Position numbers and translations under genes: made by a program. The notes beneath the pieces were generated by a model, which saw only the letters and a program-made list of their open reading frames with translations, did not search any database and had not been told where the DNA came from. A stretch of DNA of 64,000 nucleotides from Onishia taeanensis. GTDB lineage: Bacteria > Pseudomonadota > Gammaproteobacteria > Pseudomonadales > Halomonadaceae. Location: positions 433,759 to 497,758 of the forward strand of contig NZ_FNCI01000002.1 in the NCBI RefSeq assembly GCF_900100755.1, given 5' to 3'. Shown here piece by piece: positions 8,169 through 17,247 of this stretch; the stretch's first letter is position 1, and the number at the start of each line of letters is the position of its first letter.

Positions 8169-9851
8169 TCAAGCCGGCATCAGTACCTTGGAATAGAGCG
8201 CCTCGCCCTGGATATCCTTGAGCGTGACGGTCAGCGCCTCGCTCTGTGGGTCGAGATCCACCTGACCGAAGAACTGGAAGCCTTCCCTGGGCGACATGTT
8301 GGCGCGACCTTGCGGCGGCGCTTTCACGAACTCGAGCCTGGGACCGAAGGTGTTGTCCAGCTCGCCCGGCCCATAGGTGCCGGCATGAATCGGGCCGCTG
8401 ACGAACTCCCAGAACGGCGTGAATTCCTTGAACACGGCGCGCTGCGGCGAGTAGTGATGCGCGGCGGTGTAGTGCACATCGGCGGTTAGCCACACCAGGT
8501 TCTCGATCCCTTCGTCACGTACGTACTTGAGTAGTGCGGCGATATCCTGCTCCCGGCCCAGCACAGGGCCGTCGCCGTTCGACGAGTTCTCGAAGTTATC
8601 CCCATCGCGCACCATGATGCCCAATGGCATATCAGAGGCGATCACTTTCCAGGTGGCATTGCTGGCCTTGAGGGACTGCTTTAGCCAGGTCAACTGATCC
8701 CGGCCGAGAAAGTCGGTCTCTGGGCCTCGCTGTGACTGGCGGTTGGCGGAGTTGGGGCCCCGGAAGCTGCGCATGTCGAGCATGAACATCTCCAGGCTCG
8801 GCCCGAAGCTGAACTTGCGATAAACGCGCTCTGGTGCCGCCAGTGAGGTGCGCAGCGGCATGTACTCGAGGAAGGCCTGGCGGGCATTGGCCGACAGCAC
8901 ATCGACGTTTTTCTCGGCATAGCGCGCGTCGTCGAGAATCTCTCCCGGATACCAGTTGTTCAGCGTCTCGTGGTCGTCCCACTGGGCGAACATCGGTACC
9001 TCGGCATTGAAGCGGCGCAGCTTGTTGTCCATCAGGTTATAGGCGTACTGGCCGCGGTATTCGTCGAGGGTCTCGGCGACCTTGGACTTGGCCGGGGTGA
9101 CGATGTTGCGCCAGATGCTGCCGTCATGTTCGGTCACAGTCTCCTGCAGGGGGCCATCGGCATAAATGGTGTCGCCGGAGTGGAGGAAGAAATCCGGCTG
9201 CACGCGCCGCATGGTGTCGTACAGGCGCAGGCCGCCGAAATCGGGATTGATCCCCCAGCCTTGCCCCACGGTGTCGCCGGACCAGACGAAACGCAGCGCC
9301 CGAGGCTTCTGCGCACTGGGTGGCAGTACCAGGCGCCCATCCAGAGGCTCGCCGATGGCGCGGTGGTCGCTTAGATCGGCAAAGCGGACGCGGTAGAAGA
9401 CTTCACCCCCTGTGTTGGCATGGCGGCCGATGCCGGCCAAGTCTAGGCGTGCCGTCAGATCATCAGTGGGCAAGGCGGTCGGGCCGCGCACGGCGAAAGC
9501 GCCGCGCATCTCAGGGTTATCGGCCAGTTCGATCATCATGCGCGACGGACGATCCGTCTGGCTCCACAGCATGGCTCGGTCGGCGGTGACATCGCCGCTC
9601 ATCACGCCGGAGGGCATGCTTGGGCGACGGCCTTCGGCCATGACGATCGCCGGTGCGCCGAGCAGGCCGCTAGTCGCAAGTAGTCCGGCCCCTGCGCCTT
9701 GCAGGCTTCGCGAGAGCAACTGACGGCGGCTTAGGTTAAAGGGCGAAGCCGACGCTGCTTTTACTGCCGGCTCAGGGTGAGGTTCACCCGTTGAGCGGCC
9801 GTTGCCTGCAAGGGGGTGGCGACGGAGTAAATGGAATAGACGCGTGGACAT
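8169..9851 (-). CDS. phoD: Alkaline phosphatase D, Tat-exported
   Basis: A PhoD-family phosphodiesterase/phosphomonoesterase of about 560 residues that acts outside the cytoplasm on phosphate esters. A twin-arginine signal (LSRRQLLSRSL followed by a hydrophobic stretch ending near MAEG) begins about residue 39. Metallophosphatase motifs SGDTIYADG, WDDHETLNNW and TADVHYTAAH provide the metal ligands. The ATG at 9851 is preceded by AGGAG at 7-nt spacing, so I prefer it to the upstream in-frame start at 9932. The neighbouring PHP hydrolase and the shared terminator sequence suggest the two were once adjacent convergent genes. No Pho box was recognised upstream. Confidence 0.92.
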   Translation of the reverse strand: MSTRLFHLLRRHPLAGNGRSTGEPHPEPAVKAASASPFNLSRRQLLSRSLQGAGAGLLATSGLLGAPAIVMAEGRRPSMPSGVMSGDVTADRAMLWSQTDRPSRMMIELADNPEMRGAFAVRGPTALPTDDLTARLDLAGIGRHANTGGEVFYRVRFADLSDHRAIGEPLDGRLVLPPSAQKPRALRFVWSGDTVGQGWGINPDFGGLRLYDTMRRVQPDFFLHSGDTIYADGPLQETVTEHDGSIWRNIVTPAKSKVAETLDEYRGQYAYNLMDNKLRRFNAEVPMFAQWDDHETLNNWYPGEILDDARYAEKNVDVLSANARQAFLEYMPLRTSLAAPERVYRKFSFGPSLEMFMLDMRSFRGPNSANRQSQRGPETDFLGRDQLTWLKQSLKASNATWKVIASDMPLGIMVRDGDNFENSSNGDGPVLGREQDIAALLKYVRDEGIENLVWLTADVHYTAAHHYSPQRAVFKEFTPFWEFVSGPIHAGTYGPGELDNTFGPRLEFVKAPPQGRANMSPREGFQFFGQVDLDPQSEALTVTLKDIQGEALYSKVLMPA

Positions 9852-10008
9852 GGACAGGCTCCTGGGTCGTTGCTCGGGGCGAATGCCGGGAACAGCCACT
9901 GTCCGCAGTGATGATGACCGAACCATGTCCATTTGTTGAAGAGTGCATATTGCCGGGATGCATGCGCCTCGTTAGGCCTCATCGGCTGCAGCCCTCGGCA
10001 TGATGCTA

Positions 10009-10887
10009 CTAAAGCAGAAAGGCCAGCAGCATTGGCAGATAGATAAAGGCCAGCAGCGTCGAGCAGAACACCAGGCTCGCCACGTATTCAGGCTCTCGGC
10101 CCGAGCGTTGGGCGAACAGATAGTTGAACACCGCGACGGGCATGCTCATCTGCACGACCAGAATGCTCTGTGCGAGCGGCGGCAGGCCGAGCAGGTGTCC
10201 GACGACGAAGGCCAACAGGGCGGCGAGCGGGATGCGTATCACGCTGAAGCCGACGCCAGCGGAGAGGTTCCTGGCGCGGATATTCGCCAGCGATACACCC
10301 AGGGTGATCAGCATCAGCGGCACGGTGAAGCCCGAGATCAGCTCCAGGGTGTTGTCGAGCCACAGCGGCAGCTCGGTTTCGGTGAGCAGCAGGGTCAGTG
10401 CGACGGCGATCGCATAGAGGGCGGGAGTGCGGGCCAGGGTGCGCAGCGGACGGCCGCTGCGGCTCGACATGGCAATGCCGAAGGTGAACTGCACCAGCGA
10501 TACCGTGACCATCACCGCAATCGCGAAAGCGAAGGCCGACTGGCCGAACGCGTAGAGCACCACAGGTAGGCCCATGTTACCGGTGTTGGGGTACATCATC
10601 GGCGCCAGCATCACCTGCCAGGGCTTGCCGAGCAGCGGGGCCACCAGAAAGGTCGCCAGGGCCATGACAGCAAGCACTAACAGCGTGCCGAGCATGGTCA
10701 TGGTGAAACTCTGGGCATCGACTTCGGCACCTGCCAGCGAGGCCAGAATCAGCGCCGGCGTCCCAATGTTGAAGACCAGCTTGGTGACGAAGGGGACCGG
10801 GAAGTCGTGGCCGAGCCTGACCCAAGTAAAGCCGAGACCGGCACCGATCAATACAGGGGCCATCACGGCGAAGAGTTGGGCAAACAT
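10009..10887 (-). CDS. AEC family transporter (auxin efflux carrier type)
   Basis: A membrane protein of about 292 residues with roughly ten hydrophobic segments. It has the family's conserved central feature PNTGNMGLPV and a MYPNT lead-in, typical of AEC permeases (PF03547), which export or exchange carboxylates and similar small molecules. The ATG at 10887 has AAGGA 6 nt upstream; a TTG two codons earlier is less likely. It is the last gene of the leftward galactonate cluster after a 156-bp gap, so a role in galactonate or acid exchange is possible but unproven. Confidence 0.82.
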   Translation of the reverse strand: MFAQLFAVMAPVLIGAGLGFTWVRLGHDFPVPFVTKLVFNIGTPALILASLAGAEVDAQSFTMTMLGTLLVLAVMALATFLVAPLLGKPWQVMLAPMMYPNTGNMGLPVVLYAFGQSAFAFAIAVMVTVSLVQFTFGIAMSSRSGRPLRTLARTPALYAIAVALTLLLTETELPLWLDNTLELISGFTVPLMLITLGVSLANIRARNLSAGVGFSVIRIPLAALLAFVVGHLLGLPPLAQSILVVQMSMPVAVFNYLFAQRSGREPEYVASLVFCSTLLAFIYLPMLLAFLL

Positions 10888-11043
10888 CGGCAATCCTTGT
10901 CGGCGGTGGACGGTATCCGTGCATTGTCATGATGTTGTGCACAGCCATGCAACTTTCGTCTTTGCACGAAAACCCCTTGCGCCCCGCAAAACGGCGATCA
11001 AAAACGGCTTGACCACCGGGTGGTCGGGTCTCAGCCCTCGGTC

Positions 11044-11973
11044 TTAAACCAGGCGCAGGGTGGGCTCGACAGCACCTTGGAAGCCGGGAAGGTGGTCGGC
11101 GAGGTCGATGACGAAGAGGGCGCCGTCATGGGCTCGTGGGTCGGCCATGCCCTCGCGGGCCGTGGTCACATAGAGCTTGGTGAGGTCGTGACCGCCGAAG
11201 ACGGGACAGGAGGGCTGGCTTGCCGGCAGCGCCACATGGGCGATTTCCTTACCGCTCTGGTTGAGCCTGGCCACGCGGCCGGCGCCCCAGAGGGCGATCC
11301 ACATGCAGCCCTCGGCATCCATCACCGCGCCATCCGGTCCACCGCCAGACTGACGCAGGTCGGCCCAGGGCTCGGGCTCGATGAAGGCGCCGTCGCGGTT
11401 GCGCTTGGGGAAACCCACGGCATCCAGCGCCCAGCGCATCACCCAGCCGGTCGCGGTATCGCTGAAGTAGGCGTGTTTGCCATCCGCCGAGAAGCACAGC
11501 GCATTGGGGATGGTGAGCCCCTGACGCAGGCAGGTGAGCTCGCCGCGGTGCAGGCGATAGAGGCTGCCGACGCCTTTCTCGGCGCCAAGGCCCATGGTGG
11601 ATAGCCACAGGCTGCCATGCGTATCGACCCGGGCATCATTGCTGCGGGTGACGAGGTTGTCGGCCTCGAAGGGCAGGTAGGGGCGCGTTTCGCCGCTTTG
11701 TGGGTCGAAGCTCGACAAGTGGTTTTCTGCCACCAGCAGGTAGTCACCGTCCTCGGTCAGCGCCGCGTAAGAGGTTCGCCGGTCGAGCGGTGTAACACGG
11801 TGATCGAGCCCCTCGGGCCCGGCGCGATGCAGCTCGCCGGCCAGAATATTCAGCCAGCGCAGCTCGCCGCGCTCGGCATCCCAGCCCGGCCCTTCGCCTA
11901 GCTCGCAGCGGCTATCGACGCAGACCCTGGCATCACCGAGGCAAGGGGATGACGGTGTCGGGACATCACTCAT
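11044..11973 (-). CDS. SMP-30/gluconolactonase family sugar lactonase
   Basis: A 309-residue six-bladed beta-propeller lactonase (PF08450). Segments include LGEGPGWD at the N-terminus, NDARVDTHGSLWLSTMG in the middle (metal-ligand Asn/Asp), IPNALCFSADGKHAYFSDT and GGPDGAVMDAEGCMWIALW. The enzyme opens aldonolactones. Sitting directly behind dgoD-dgoK-dgoA, the natural reading is D-galactono-1,4-lactone hydrolysis, giving galactonate for dgoD. AAGGAG lies 7 nt before the ATG. No galactose dehydrogenase gene is present in the window. Confidence 0.85.
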   Translation of the reverse strand: MSDVPTPSSPCLGDARVCVDSRCELGEGPGWDAERGELRWLNILAGELHRAGPEGLDHRVTPLDRRTSYAALTEDGDYLLVAENHLSSFDPQSGETRPYLPFEADNLVTRSNDARVDTHGSLWLSTMGLGAEKGVGSLYRLHRGELTCLRQGLTIPNALCFSADGKHAYFSDTATGWVMRWALDAVGFPKRNRDGAFIEPEPWADLRQSGGGPDGAVMDAEGCMWIALWGAGRVARLNQSGKEIAHVALPASQPSCPVFGGHDLTKLYVTTAREGMADPRAHDGALFVIDLADHLPGFQGAVEPTLRLV

Positions 11974-12046
11974 GCGGGGGCTCCTTGTTTAGATGCGTGT
12001 TTAGGTGCGAGTCAGGTGCGAGATGTGCCAGGTCGGTTTGAGTGAA

Positions 12047-12661
12047 TCAGTCGGCCGCCTGCCAGGCGGCGACCAGTGCGCGAGCCCGTTCGCCGACCTG
12101 CTCGGCGTTCAGCCCCGGGGTGTAAATGGCGGTGCCGAGCCCGGCTCCATGCACGCCGGCCGCCCGCCACTCGGCGAAGTTGTCGGTGCCGATGCCGCCG
12201 ACGGCATAGAGCTCGGTGCCCGCAGGCAGCACGGTCTGCATGGCCTTCATGTTGGCGATGCCGACCTGAGTGGCGGGGAACAGCTTGAGCCCAGAGGCGC
12301 CGGCTTCAAGCGCTGCGAACGCCTCGGATGGGGTGACGATGCCGGGCATGGAGACCATGTCCAGCCGGCGGCTTTCGCGAATCACCTCGACGTTGCAGTT
12401 GGGCGAGACGACCAGTCGGCCTCCCACGGCATGCACGTCGCGAACCTGCTCAGGCGTCAGCACGGTACCGGCCCCGACGAGAATGCGGTCGCCATGATGC
12501 TCGGCGCAGTGGCGTACCAGCTTCTCCACGCTCTCGAGGGGCTGGGGCGAATTGAGAGGGATCTCGATACGTGTGATGCCGGCGGCGATGATGGCCTCGG
12601 CGATATCGATGATCTCGGCGGGGGTGACGCCGCGCAGAATGGCGACCAGTGGCAGGCTCAT
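12047..12661 (-). CDS. dgoA: 2-dehydro-3-deoxy-6-phosphogalactonate aldolase
   Basis: A 204-residue class I aldolase of the KDPG/KDPGal family, which splits 2-dehydro-3-deoxy-6-phosphogalactonate to pyruvate and glyceraldehyde 3-phosphate. Visible are the family start LVAILRGVTP, the catalytic Glu region RIEIPLNSP, VGAGTVLT, SPNCN, and the Schiff-base Lys in GLKLFPA. It lies between the kinase and the lactonase. The KDPGal rather than KDPG assignment rests on the dgoK/dgoD neighbours and on the LNSPQP segment. Confidence 0.9.
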   Translation of the reverse strand: MSLPLVAILRGVTPAEIIDIAEAIIAAGITRIEIPLNSPQPLESVEKLVRHCAEHHGDRILVGAGTVLTPEQVRDVHAVGGRLVVSPNCNVEVIRESRRLDMVSMPGIVTPSEAFAALEAGASGLKLFPATQVGIANMKAMQTVLPAGTELYAVGGIGTDNFAEWRAAGVHGAGLGTAIYTPGLNAEQVGERARALVAAWQAAD

Positions 12662-12795
12662 GGGCTTTCCTTAGGTAGCATGATGTGCATCGCGTGAGGT
12701 GACTCTTGCGTCTTGGCTCGCTTTGGCAGCCGCGACGTGCTCTCTGGGTGATCGTTGATGCATCACAAGGTGACGCATCATGGGTCGAGGCTGAC

Positions 12796-13848
12796 TCAGT
12801 CGCTGGCGGCGAGCCTTGCTTGATGGATGCGTCCGAGACCGGCCAGGATCATGTCGGCATTGGCCTCGATCCCGACCGAGAAGCCCCGGTGCTCAAGCGC
12901 AAGCCGGTAACGCTGGCACAGCGCTGTATCGCCGATCAGCACCACACGGCTGTCAGGCGCCAGGTTTGCCGTGGCGCCCGCCAGTTCCAGGCCCAACACC
13001 AGGCCTGACAGGCGGGCGCTCAAGCGAGTGCCTCGGGCCTCGCCTGCGGGCAGCCGGCTGTCGAGCAGGTCCCGGGCGCGGATGCCGAACAGCTCGGCGC
13101 TGAGGCGTTGCGGGGCCGCCATGGCGGTATCGATGCCGTCCAGATAGGCCAGCCGCTGTCCCTCGTCGCTGAGGCTTCCGGCACCTTCATCCGTTGCCAG
13201 TGAATGCTTGAGCACCGAGTTCTGGCTCAGCAGCTTGAAGAGCTCGCCGCTCATGAAGGTCGTGAAGCCGGTGATGCGTCCGTTCTCGAGCCGGGCCCAT
13301 TTGGCATGGGTGCCCGGCAGACAGACGGCGCCATCGAAGGCGGGGTGACGGTGCATCAGCCCGGCGAGCTGGGTCTCTTCGCCGCGCATCACATCGAAAC
13401 CTCCCGCCTCGAGACGCTCGGGCGCCTCGGCGTTCGGGCGCTGACACAGGCCTGGCACGATCCGCACCTGCAAGCGCGGGTCCTGGGTGGGTACCGGCGT
13501 CAAGCGACTGCCGAGCTCGGCGAGCACATCGCTTTCCTCGGCCAGCGGCAGATAGGCCGCTTCTACCCAGCCCTGACGAGCGCCGGCCATGCCACAGATC
13601 AGCACCTCGATGGCCTCGTCGCGGGCCATTGAGGCCAGCCAGTCGCCGATCGTCTCGAGCAGGGCGCCCTCGAACTCATCTGGGGCGAGGCCCAGCATGC
13701 CCCTTGGGCCGCTGGCGTCGGCAATGATCGCGTTTTGGTCGTCCAGGGCCCAGGCGCGCAGGTTGCTGGAACCCCAGTCGACGGCGACCCAGGCCAGACG
13801 GTCGGCGAGAGGGGCGGCTTGATCAGCGGACATCGTGGCGTTCTCCAT
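12796..13848 (-). CDS. dgoK: 2-dehydro-3-deoxygalactonokinase
   Basis: A 350-residue kinase of the DgoK family (actin-like ATPase fold), phosphorylating 2-dehydro-3-deoxy-galactonate before the aldolase step. The N-terminal phosphate-binding loop VAVDWGSSNLRAW is diagnostic, followed by CGMAGARQGW, CLPGTHAKWA and TFMSGELFKLL. Two starts are possible: the ATG at 13848, or the ATG at 13833, which has GGAG 9 nt upstream. The longer form is reported. It sits 68 bp after dgoD in the same operon. Confidence 0.9.
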   Translation of the reverse strand: MENATMSADQAAPLADRLAWVAVDWGSSNLRAWALDDQNAIIADASGPRGMLGLAPDEFEGALLETIGDWLASMARDEAIEVLICGMAGARQGWVEAAYLPLAEESDVLAELGSRLTPVPTQDPRLQVRIVPGLCQRPNAEAPERLEAGGFDVMRGEETQLAGLMHRHPAFDGAVCLPGTHAKWARLENGRITGFTTFMSGELFKLLSQNSVLKHSLATDEGAGSLSDEGQRLAYLDGIDTAMAAPQRLSAELFGIRARDLLDSRLPAGEARGTRLSARLSGLVLGLELAGATANLAPDSRVVLIGDTALCQRYRLALEHRGFSVGIEANADMILAGLGRIHQARLAASD

Positions 13849-13916
13849 TCCGGGCGCCTCTTACAAGGCGCCTGCTTCATCGGGAAGTGCGTCAAGGCGA
13901 GTCGTTAACGACGCCT

Positions 13917-15065
13917 TTACCACTCGGCGACCGAGCCGTCCTCGTGCTGCCATACCGGGTTGCGCCAGCGATGGCCGACCTTGGCGCGCTCCTCGACGAA
14001 GGCCTCGTCGATCTCCACGCCGAGCCCCGGCCCCTGAGGGATGGCGCAGAAGCCGTCCTTGATCTCCAGAGCCGACTTGTCGGTGAGGTAGTCGAGGACG
14101 TCGTTGTCCTTGTTGTAGTGGATGCCCATGCTTTGTTCCTGGATGAAGGCGTTGTGACAGACGGCATCCAGCTGCAGCGAGGCGGCCAGCGTCAGCGGCC
14201 CCAGCGGGCAGTGAGGGGCCAGCGCCACATCGTAGGCGGAGGCCAGGGTGGCGATTTTCAGCCCTTCGCTGATGCCGCCGCAGTGGGAAATATCCGGTTG
14301 GATGATGTCGACCATGCCGTCGGCCAGCAGGTCGCGGAACTGGAAGCGGGTGTGCAGGCGCTCGCCGGTGGCGATCGGCGTGGCGATACCTTCGGCGATG
14401 TGCTTGAGGGCCGGCAGATGTTCAGGGGCCACCGGCTCTTCGATGAACATCGGGTGGAATTGCTCGAGCTCGCGGATCAGTGCCTTGGCCATTGGCCGGT
14501 GTACGCGGCCATGGAAGTCGATGCCGATGCCGACATCCGGGCCTACGGCTTCGCGAGCCTCGGCGACTCGAGCCACGGCGTCGTCGATCTTCTTATGGGA
14601 GTCGACGATCTGCATTTCCGGCGTGCCGTTCATCTTGAAGGCGGTGAAGCCCTGATCGACCAGGGCACGGGCGCCGGTGCCGACGTCGCTGGGGCGGTCG
14701 CCGCCGGTCCAGGCGTACATGCGCATCTTGTCGCGCACCGGGCCGCCCAGCAGCTGGTGTACGGGCACGCCCAGCTCGCGGCCCTTGAGGTCCCACAGCG
14801 CCTGGTCGATGCCGGCGATGGCCGACATCAGAATCGGGCCGCCGCGATAGAAACCGGCCCGATACATGACGTTCCACAGGTGCTCGATATGGCGCGGGTC
14901 CTGGCCGACCAAGTAATCGGACAGCTCGTGCACGGCCGCTTCGACGGTGGCCGCCCGGCCTTCGACCACCGGTTCGCCCCAGCCGTAGCAGCCCTCGTCG
15001 GTCTCGATCTTGAGAAACAGCCAGCGCGGCGGTACCTGCCAGGTCTTGAGTCGGGTGATTTTCAT
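13917..15065 (-). CDS. dgoD: D-galactonate dehydratase
   Basis: A 382-residue enolase-superfamily enzyme that dehydrates D-galactonate to 2-dehydro-3-deoxygalactonate, the first committed step of the De Ley-Doudoroff branch. The N-terminus [24 protein letters not shown] and the metal-ligand and catalytic segments [32 protein letters not shown] and APHCPLGP are characteristic of DgoD. I chose the ATG at 15065 (AAAGGA 8 nt upstream); the frame stays open 18 codons further but without similarity. The divalent metal is Mg2+ in the family. Confidence 0.95.
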   Translation of the reverse strand: MKITRLKTWQVPPRWLFLKIETDEGCYGWGEPVVEGRAATVEAAVHELSDYLVGQDPRHIEHLWNVMYRAGFYRGGPILMSAIAGIDQALWDLKGRELGVPVHQLLGGPVRDKMRMYAWTGGDRPSDVGTGARALVDQGFTAFKMNGTPEMQIVDSHKKIDDAVARVAEAREAVGPDVGIGIDFHGRVHRPMAKALIRELEQFHPMFIEEPVAPEHLPALKHIAEGIATPIATGERLHTRFQFRDLLADGMVDIIQPDISHCGGISEGLKIATLASAYDVALAPHCPLGPLTLAASLQLDAVCHNAFIQEQSMGIHYNKDNDVLDYLTDKSALEIKDGFCAIPQGPGLGVEIDEAFVEERAKVGHRWRNPVWQHEDGSVAEW

Positions 15066-15182
15066 GCGATGCATCCTTTGTGTTGGGCCTGAAGTAGGTC
15101 TTGGTAGCGGGCCTGGCATCGAGCTTGACGTCGGGGGTGGCGCAGCAGCGGTCGGGCGCCACAGCCCGTCGTCAGCCAGTGT

Positions 15183-15980
15183 TCAGCCATCTGAAAATGC
15201 GGCTGGGCGCCCGAGCCGGCGGTCACCGTTGTCGACGCCCAGGTCGGCGGCGGTGCGCGCCAGTACCTGCTCGGTAGCCTCGCGGGCCGCGTCAGGCTGG
15301 CGCAGGCGGATTGCCTCCAGCACCCGGCGGTGACGCGCCAGGCTGTCGTCGAGCGAGTCGGCCTGATGGTGGGAGTGCTGGATCAGCGCGACGATCGAGG
15401 GACGCAACAGCAGCCCCATCTGGCGCCAGACCAGGTTGTGACTGGCGCGGTAGATGGCGTCATGGAAGGCCACGTCGTGTTCGGCATGTTCCTCGCGGCG
15501 AGTCGGATCATCGGCGCTTGCGCACATACCGTCGAAGGCGGTCTCGATGCGGGCCAGGTCATGGGCCGTGGCCGCAAGGGCGGCGAGCTCCGCGACGAAG
15601 GGCTCGGCGGAAAGCCGGAAGGCGAAGACCTCGCGCACCAGTTGTGGATGCGGCGATTCGAGGCCTGCCATCCATTCGCTCATCTGCGGGTCGAGCAGGT
15701 GCCACTCGGCGATGTCGCGAACCAGGGTGCCGCGGCCGGCGGTGCGCTCGATCAGCCCGCTGGCGCTAAGCGCGCCCAGGGCGTTGCGTATGCGATTACG
15801 GCTGACCGCGAAGTGCTGGCACAGGTCCAGCTCGCGGGGAAAGGTGTCGCCGCTCGCCCAGTGCCCGGACAGAATGGCATGCGCCAGCACCGTGGCCAGC
15901 GCATTGGCGCCACCGGCCTCGGCGGGCTGGGGCAGCTGCGCAAGTTGCGAGGGCTTGGCCTGTGGTGAAAATGCGGTCAC
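15183..15980 (-). CDS. GntR/FadR-type regulator of galactonate genes
   Basis: A regulator of about 265 residues with an N-terminal winged HTH (FPRELDLCQHFAVSRNRIRNAL) and a C-terminal helical FCD ligand domain (from about DPQMSEW). It is first in the galactonate operon and most likely a galactonate- or KDGal-responsive repressor (DgoR type). I choose the GTG at 15980, with GGAG 6 nt upstream. The frame continues to a TTG at 16034, but that extension covers a 26-bp palindrome that looks like the operator, so it is probably leader DNA. Confidence 0.82.
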   Translation of the reverse strand: MTAFSPQAKPSQLAQLPQPAEAGGANALATVLAHAILSGHWASGDTFPRELDLCQHFAVSRNRIRNALGALSASGLIERTAGRGTLVRDIAEWHLLDPQMSEWMAGLESPHPQLVREVFAFRLSAEPFVAELAALAATAHDLARIETAFDGMCASADDPTRREEHAEHDVAFHDAIYRASHNLVWRQMGLLLRPSIVALIQHSHHQADSLDDSLARHRRVLEAIRLRQPDAAREATEQVLARTAADLGVDNGDRRLGRPAAFSDG

Positions 15981-15996
15981 GGCAGTCTCCAAAATA

Positions 15997-16022
15997 TCTG
16001 ATGTAAATATATTAATGTCAGA
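15997..16022. promoter_or_regulatory. Probable GntR operator palindrome
   Basis: A 26-bp imperfect palindrome with TCTGA and TCAGA arms (10 of 13 positions symmetric) around an AT-rich centre resembling a -10 element. It lies 17 bp upstream of the regulator's chosen GTG start and should control the whole operon, since no comparable site was seen before dgoD. Confidence 0.6.
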
Positions 16023-16220
16023 CATTTTTGGCAATGACGTTGCCGTCCGCCTCGCTTAGACATTGGTCGCGATGGGGCCGAGGGATTTGGCGGGACCTGA
16101 GAGACACATCGCCGTCAGGCCAACAGAGATGCCTAGAGGGGTGGCAGGCGGCGACCTAGAGCCGGGTGATACGGGCCTGCGAGGTGCTGCTGGTCTCGGG
16201 CCACATTGGCCAGACGCAGC

Positions 16221-16245
16221 GCGGCCCGGTCGATGACCGGGCCGC
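16221..16245. terminator. GC-rich hairpin downstream of the PRC-barrel gene
   Basis: GCGGCCCGGT and ACCGGGCCGC form a perfect 10-bp stem with a 5-nt loop, about 55 bp past the stop of the leftward PRC-barrel gene. No T-run follows, so termination is only likely. Confidence 0.45.
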
Positions 16246-16299
16246 CTGTCTTGGCACTATTCCATGGAGCCGGCGTCGCGCCGGCGCAGAATAGGCTTA

Positions 16300-16878
16300 T
16301 TAATTGCCGTCGACGGCTTCCTGAGCCTTGTCGCCGGCCGATTCGAGAGCGTTACCGGCGCTGGTCAGCGCATCGGCGGTAGCGGACTTGGTGGTTTCCC
16401 AAGCACTGCTGGCGCCTTCCTTGGTGTTGGCCCAGGCCTTGCTAGTGGCCTCTTTGGTTTCAGCCCACCAGGTGCTGGTGTATTCCGGCTGCTGGCTGAG
16501 CTCGTCACTGGTCATGTCGAGATGCACGACATAGGTGACCGCGTCGAGATTGTTGCCATTGAGTGTTTCAACAGTGAAGTCGCCGGTGTTGACCACGTAG
16601 GCCTTTTCGGCAAGACCAAACTGGTTGTCGGTCTCGACGACCAAGCCGCGAACCGTCATGTCGTCATCGAGCAGGATATCCTCGACTTCGCCGACTTGCT
16701 GGCTGGGGGTCGCCTTCAGGACGACGTCGGCATCGTTGAGTTCATCGGCAGAATAGAGTCCCTGAGGGGCGGCGAGGGCGGAGCCCGCGACCGTCATGCC
16801 ACCGATGAGCATGGCGCCAAACAGAGCACCTTTGAGGTTGTTCGTGCGATCAGTTTTGAGCGAATTCCGTGCTGTCAT
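16300..16878 (-). CDS. Exported PRC-barrel domain protein
   Basis: A 192-residue protein with a signal peptide or lipid-free export sequence ending at GSALAAP. A single PRC-barrel domain (about residues 50-115) contains VGEVEDILLDDDMTVRGLVVE. The Ala/Ser/Thr/Trp-rich amphipathic C-terminus has repeated SAWETTKSA-like 11-mers, resembling stress or LEA-like helices. PRC-barrel proteins of this kind are common in halotolerant bacteria, often linked to envelope or stress functions. No enzymatic role is evident. It diverges from the ABC exporter. Confidence 0.78.
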   Translation of the reverse strand: MTARNSLKTDRTNNLKGALFGAMLIGGMTVAGSALAAPQGLYSADELNDADVVLKATPSQQVGEVEDILLDDDMTVRGLVVETDNQFGLAEKAYVVNTGDFTVETLNGNNLDAVTYVVHLDMTSDELSQQPEYTSTWWAETKEATSKAWANTKEGASSAWETTKSATADALTSAGNALESAGDKAQEAVDGN

Positions 16879-17247
16879 GAATAAGTACTCCTGGTTGAGA
16901 TTCCTTTTTCGATGGCCGGATGCTGCGCCACACCCCTAAACCTTGAGGGCGTTGGCAGAATTTCAAGGGGGCTTTCGCCATATAGGGTTGATCGCCCTTC
17001 GCTGTGGTCCGGGTGACCGCGCCACTACCGGCGTCATGGTGTGTCGGCAGGACTTTGATCGCCAGGGCGGGGCTCGCAGTGACCAACCGTCGATGGAGTG
17101 GCGTTATGCGGGCAGCAGGGCATGGCATTGTGACGACGCAGGCTTTCGGTAGAATAAAAATGCAATTAATAATACTTTTCATTTTTGTATCAGAGGCCTC
17201 GCCATCCGTAAGCTGGATGGCCCGCCGACCCAGCACAAGGACCCGTC
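16879..17247. promoter_or_regulatory. Divergent intergenic region, PRC-barrel / ABC exporter
   Basis: A 369-bp gap with no convincing gene. It should carry both promoters. The right end is AT-rich and contains a Fur-box-like sequence annotated separately. Confidence 0.5.
17168..17183. promoter_or_regulatory. Fur-box-like site before the ABC exporter
   Basis: The reverse complement, AATGAAAAGTATTATT, matches 12 of 16 positions of the classical AATGATAATCATTATC core. It lies 64 bp before the exporter start. Confidence 0.5.
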
